This document shows, in pieces, positions 5,166 to 6,615 of a stretch of DNA of 6,615 bases. The notes beneath the pieces were generated by a model that saw nothing but the letters and a program-made list of their open reading frames with translations, made no database searches and was not told the DNA's origin. The stretch is from Chloroflexota bacterium (lineage in GTDB: Bacteria > Chloroflexota > Dormibacteria > Dormibacterales > Dormibacteraceae): NCBI GenBank assembly GCA_005880755.1, contig VBGV01000252.1, positions 1-6,615 on the forward strand, written 5' to 3'. Every line of letters begins with the position of its first letter. The stretch's first letter is position 1. The translations under genes were made by a program, and so were the position numbers.

Positions 5166-5849
5166 TTGGGGCTTCAGACAGCGGTCGTCGGTTGGCTCGA
5201 CGACCGCTTTCCATTCGTCGAGTCCGTAGACGCCGAGCTGTACCGCCGCGTTCCGAACTACGCGACCGTGTTCTACCGCTACCTCGGCGGGCTGGCCGGG
5301 ATGCTCATCGCCGTCGAGTTCGTCACGGGATTCCTCCTTGGCATCTATTACGACCCAGATGGAGCAGGCAACCCGGCGCCCGCCTACGCGAGCGTCAACT
5401 TCATCCAGCACAGCGTCTACCTGGGCTGGCTCATCCGCGGGGTTCATTTCTGGGGCGCCAACCTGCTGCTCGTCGTGGCGCTCCTGCATCTGACCTTCGT
5501 CTTCTGGAACGGCGGTTATCGGGCACCCCGCGAGCTCAACTGGATGGTCGGAGTGCTCATTTTTCTGGTCATCATCCTGTTCAGCTTCACGGGATCTTTA
5601 TTGCCCTGGGACGCCAACTCCTACCTCGCCCGAAGCCGTGAGATTTCGATTGCGTCGGGAGCCTCCGTACTGCCCGACGGAGTGAGCGGATTCATCAAAT
5701 ACGTGCTCCAGGGTGGGCCGCTCGTCGGACCATCGACGCTGCTGCGCTTTTTCATCGCGCACGTCTTTCTGCTCCCGGCCGTGATGACTTTGCTTCTCTA
5801 CGGCCATTACCGGCTCGCACGCTGGCAGGGTCCATCGGAGCCGGCATGA
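5166..5849 (+). CDS. qcrB: Cytochrome b6-like subunit of a quinol:acceptor (bc/b6f-type) complex
   Basis: Integral membrane subunit of a proton-pumping quinol oxidoreductase, 227 residues, carrying the four-helix haem core and the b-haem pair. Helices lie at about 37-60, 93-114, 127-147 and 192-216. Haem ligands are His94 and His108 (14 apart) and His199 and His214 (15 apart); the 15-residue interval in the last helix is the b6 type, whereas bc1-type cytochrome b has 14. LLPWDANSY (145-153) also matches b6. The split form without the C-terminal half, at b6-like length, agrees. The position of the cysteine that binds haem c_i in cytochrome b6 (FYCLGG) is here Tyr39 in YRYLGG, so covalent haem c_i is not expected. 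It is the first gene of a two-gene operon, and its stop overlaps the next start (ATGA). petB would be an equivalent name. Confidence 0.96.
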   Translation: MGLQTAVVGWLDDRFPFVESVDAELYRRVPNYATVFYRYLGGLAGMLIAVEFVTGFLLGIYYDPDGAGNPAPAYASVNFIQHSVYLGWLIRGVHFWGANLLLVVALLHLTFVFWNGGYRAPRELNWMVGVLIFLVIILFSFTGSLLPWDANSYLARSREISIASGASVLPDGVSGFIKYVLQGGPLVGPSTLLRFFIAHVFLLPAVMTLLLYGHYRLARWQGPSEPA

Positions 5850-6442
5850 GGGATCAGAAAAGAAATCCGAGCGGCCTTCCGATCGGGCCCGGGCACATTC
5901 TCTATCCGATACTGGCGACGATCGCACTGACGGGCATTCTGTTCGGCTCCATCGGTCACCACTTGACGGAGGACATGCCCGAGCGCGAAACCCACCCTTA
6001 CTTCCCCGACCACATCTGGCCTTATCCCATCCTGGCCATGGTCCTGCTCATCACGCTGGGCTTGCTCGCTGTTTTCGGGCAGCCGGCGCTTCAGCTTGGA
6101 CAGGCCGCCGATCCACGAGTGGTCGCCATCCCAAGGCCCGAGTGGTACTTCCTTTCTCTGTTTCAGTTCGTGAAGCTAGGGCCTGCCCTCGTCACATCGA
6201 TCTTGGTCCCGGCGGGCGTGGTGGCCGGGCTGATCTTCTGGCCGTTGATCGACGCGCGGTTGGGTCCCAGGTTGGCGCGCCGGCTGGGCTGGAGCTCCTG
6301 GCCCGTCCCCAAGCGAAACGTCATCACAGGCACCATATGGATGGCCGGACTCGGAATCATCGGGCTGCTAACACTGTGGGCGGCGCTCGTCCCCCAACTC
6401 TGTATTCCGTGGTTCACCAACGGCCCGGTCTGCGGCGGCTGA
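5846..6442 (+). CDS. qcrC: Subunit IV-like C-terminal half of cytochrome b (PEWY protein)
   Basis: This 198-residue membrane protein supplies the second half of a split cytochrome b and helps form the quinol-oxidation site. IPRPEWYFLSLFQFVKLG holds the Qo-site PEWY (98-101), as in b6f subunit IV. Four hydrophobic helices are visible (about 18-37, 58-78, 112-135, 158-183). Usual subunit IV proteins have three and about 160 residues; the first helix here is extra and is followed by an acidic, His-containing loop (38-57). The loop 136-157 is strongly basic and should face the cytoplasm. The C-terminus carries Cys186 and Cys196 but no CxxCH, so it is not the cytochrome b/c fusion found in Firmicutes. 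ATG 5846 overlaps the upstream stop. Neither a Rieske nor a cytochrome c gene is next to it. The symbol is by analogy; petD is equivalent. Confidence 0.94.
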   Translation: MRDQKRNPSGLPIGPGHILYPILATIALTGILFGSIGHHLTEDMPERETHPYFPDHIWPYPILAMVLLITLGLLAVFGQPALQLGQAADPRVVAIPRPEWYFLSLFQFVKLGPALVTSILVPAGVVAGLIFWPLIDARLGPRLARRLGWSSWPVPKRNVITGTIWMAGLGIIGLLTLWAALVPQLCIPWFTNGPVCGG

Positions 6443-6476
6443 GCGTCGCGACGCTAGCGCTAGTGAATTTGCAAAT
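6443..6476. repeat. Three adjacent short perfect palindromes after the cytochrome b operon
   Basis: GCGTCGCGACGC (6443-6454), CTAGCGCTAG (6454-6463) and ATTTGCAAAT (6467-6476) begin right after the stop at 6442. All three are perfect. They could end transcription from either side or bind protein, but stems are short and no T-run follows on either strand, so a classical intrinsic terminator is not supported. Confidence 0.45.
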
Positions 6477-6615
6477 GTTCCAGGTCGATGGCTTCGTCGG
6501 CAAGCGCCCGCGGGTCCGGTCGAGCCTCCCTCGCGATCAAGCGGCCCGCCGCGGCCAGCTCACCATGTTCATCCAGCTCAGGATCACCGCCCCGGTCGAG
6601 GCCGACCGCCGCCCG
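6460..6615 (-). CDS. Possible 3' end of a convergent gene, unknown product
   Basis: A minus-strand frame enters from the window edge and runs 51 codons to a TAG at 6462-6460. The peptide is acidic and protein-like (GGDPELDEHGELAAAGRL, then ALADEAIDLEHLQIH), but I recognise no family. It would be convergent with the cytochrome b operon. The opposite strand is also open to the edge from GTG 6463 or ATG 6475. That frame has even higher G+C in third positions, but it has no ribosome site and an Arg-rich, less protein-like sequence. I prefer the minus strand with low certainty. Confidence 0.35.
   Translation of the reverse strand, partial: RAAVGLDRGGDPELDEHGELAAAGRLIAREARPDPRALADEAIDLEHLQIH

Overview
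The window reads as a chromosomal segment of a high-GC bacterium. By eye the GC content is roughly 65-70% in the first 2.7 kb and in the last kilobase, and visibly lower in the middle. There are no rRNA or tRNA genes. The mix of genes (Mrp with a DUF971 gene, a membrane-anchored DUF3048 protein with Ig-like domains, a split b6-type cytochrome b) would fit an uncultivated soil or subsurface lineage such as a Chloroflexota- or Dormibacterota-like or actinobacterium-like group. This placement is a guess from gene content, not a measurement.

Plus-strand block 1 (1-2692): the 3' part of an Mrp/ApbC iron-sulfur carrier ATPase is followed in the same reading frame, after a single TAG, by a DUF971 zinc-binding domain gene. 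Thirteen bases later comes a gene for a membrane-anchored extracytoplasmic protein with two predicted Ig-like domains and a DUF3048 (YerB-type) module.

Minus-strand block (2801-4973): read in its own direction, this is a class I SAM-dependent methyltransferase whose stop overlaps the start of a small SET-domain protein methyltransferase (ATGA overlap). It is followed, after a 356-base gene-free stretch rich in short palindromes and repeats, by a Tat-exported, histidine-rich protein of no recognised family. This block is less GC-rich than its flanks, oriented against both, and may be an accessory cassette.

Plus-strand block 2 (5166-6442): a two-gene operon encodes a split cytochrome b, with a b6-like subunit carrying all four haem histidines and a subunit IV-like partner with the PEWY quinol-site motif, again joined by an ATGA overlap. 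No Rieske or cytochrome c gene is visible beside them. The partner has an additional N-terminal transmembrane segment, and the b6-like subunit lacks the cysteine that anchors haem c_i in cytochrome b6. After three adjacent short palindromes, the window ends in an open frame that is probably the 3' end of a convergent minus-strand gene.

The most distinctive items are the methyltransferase-SET gene pair, the Mrp/DUF971 junction (a fusion-like arrangement split by one stop codon), the unusual quinol:acceptor oxidoreductase subunits, and the uncharacterised Tat-exported protein with its palindrome-rich leader.
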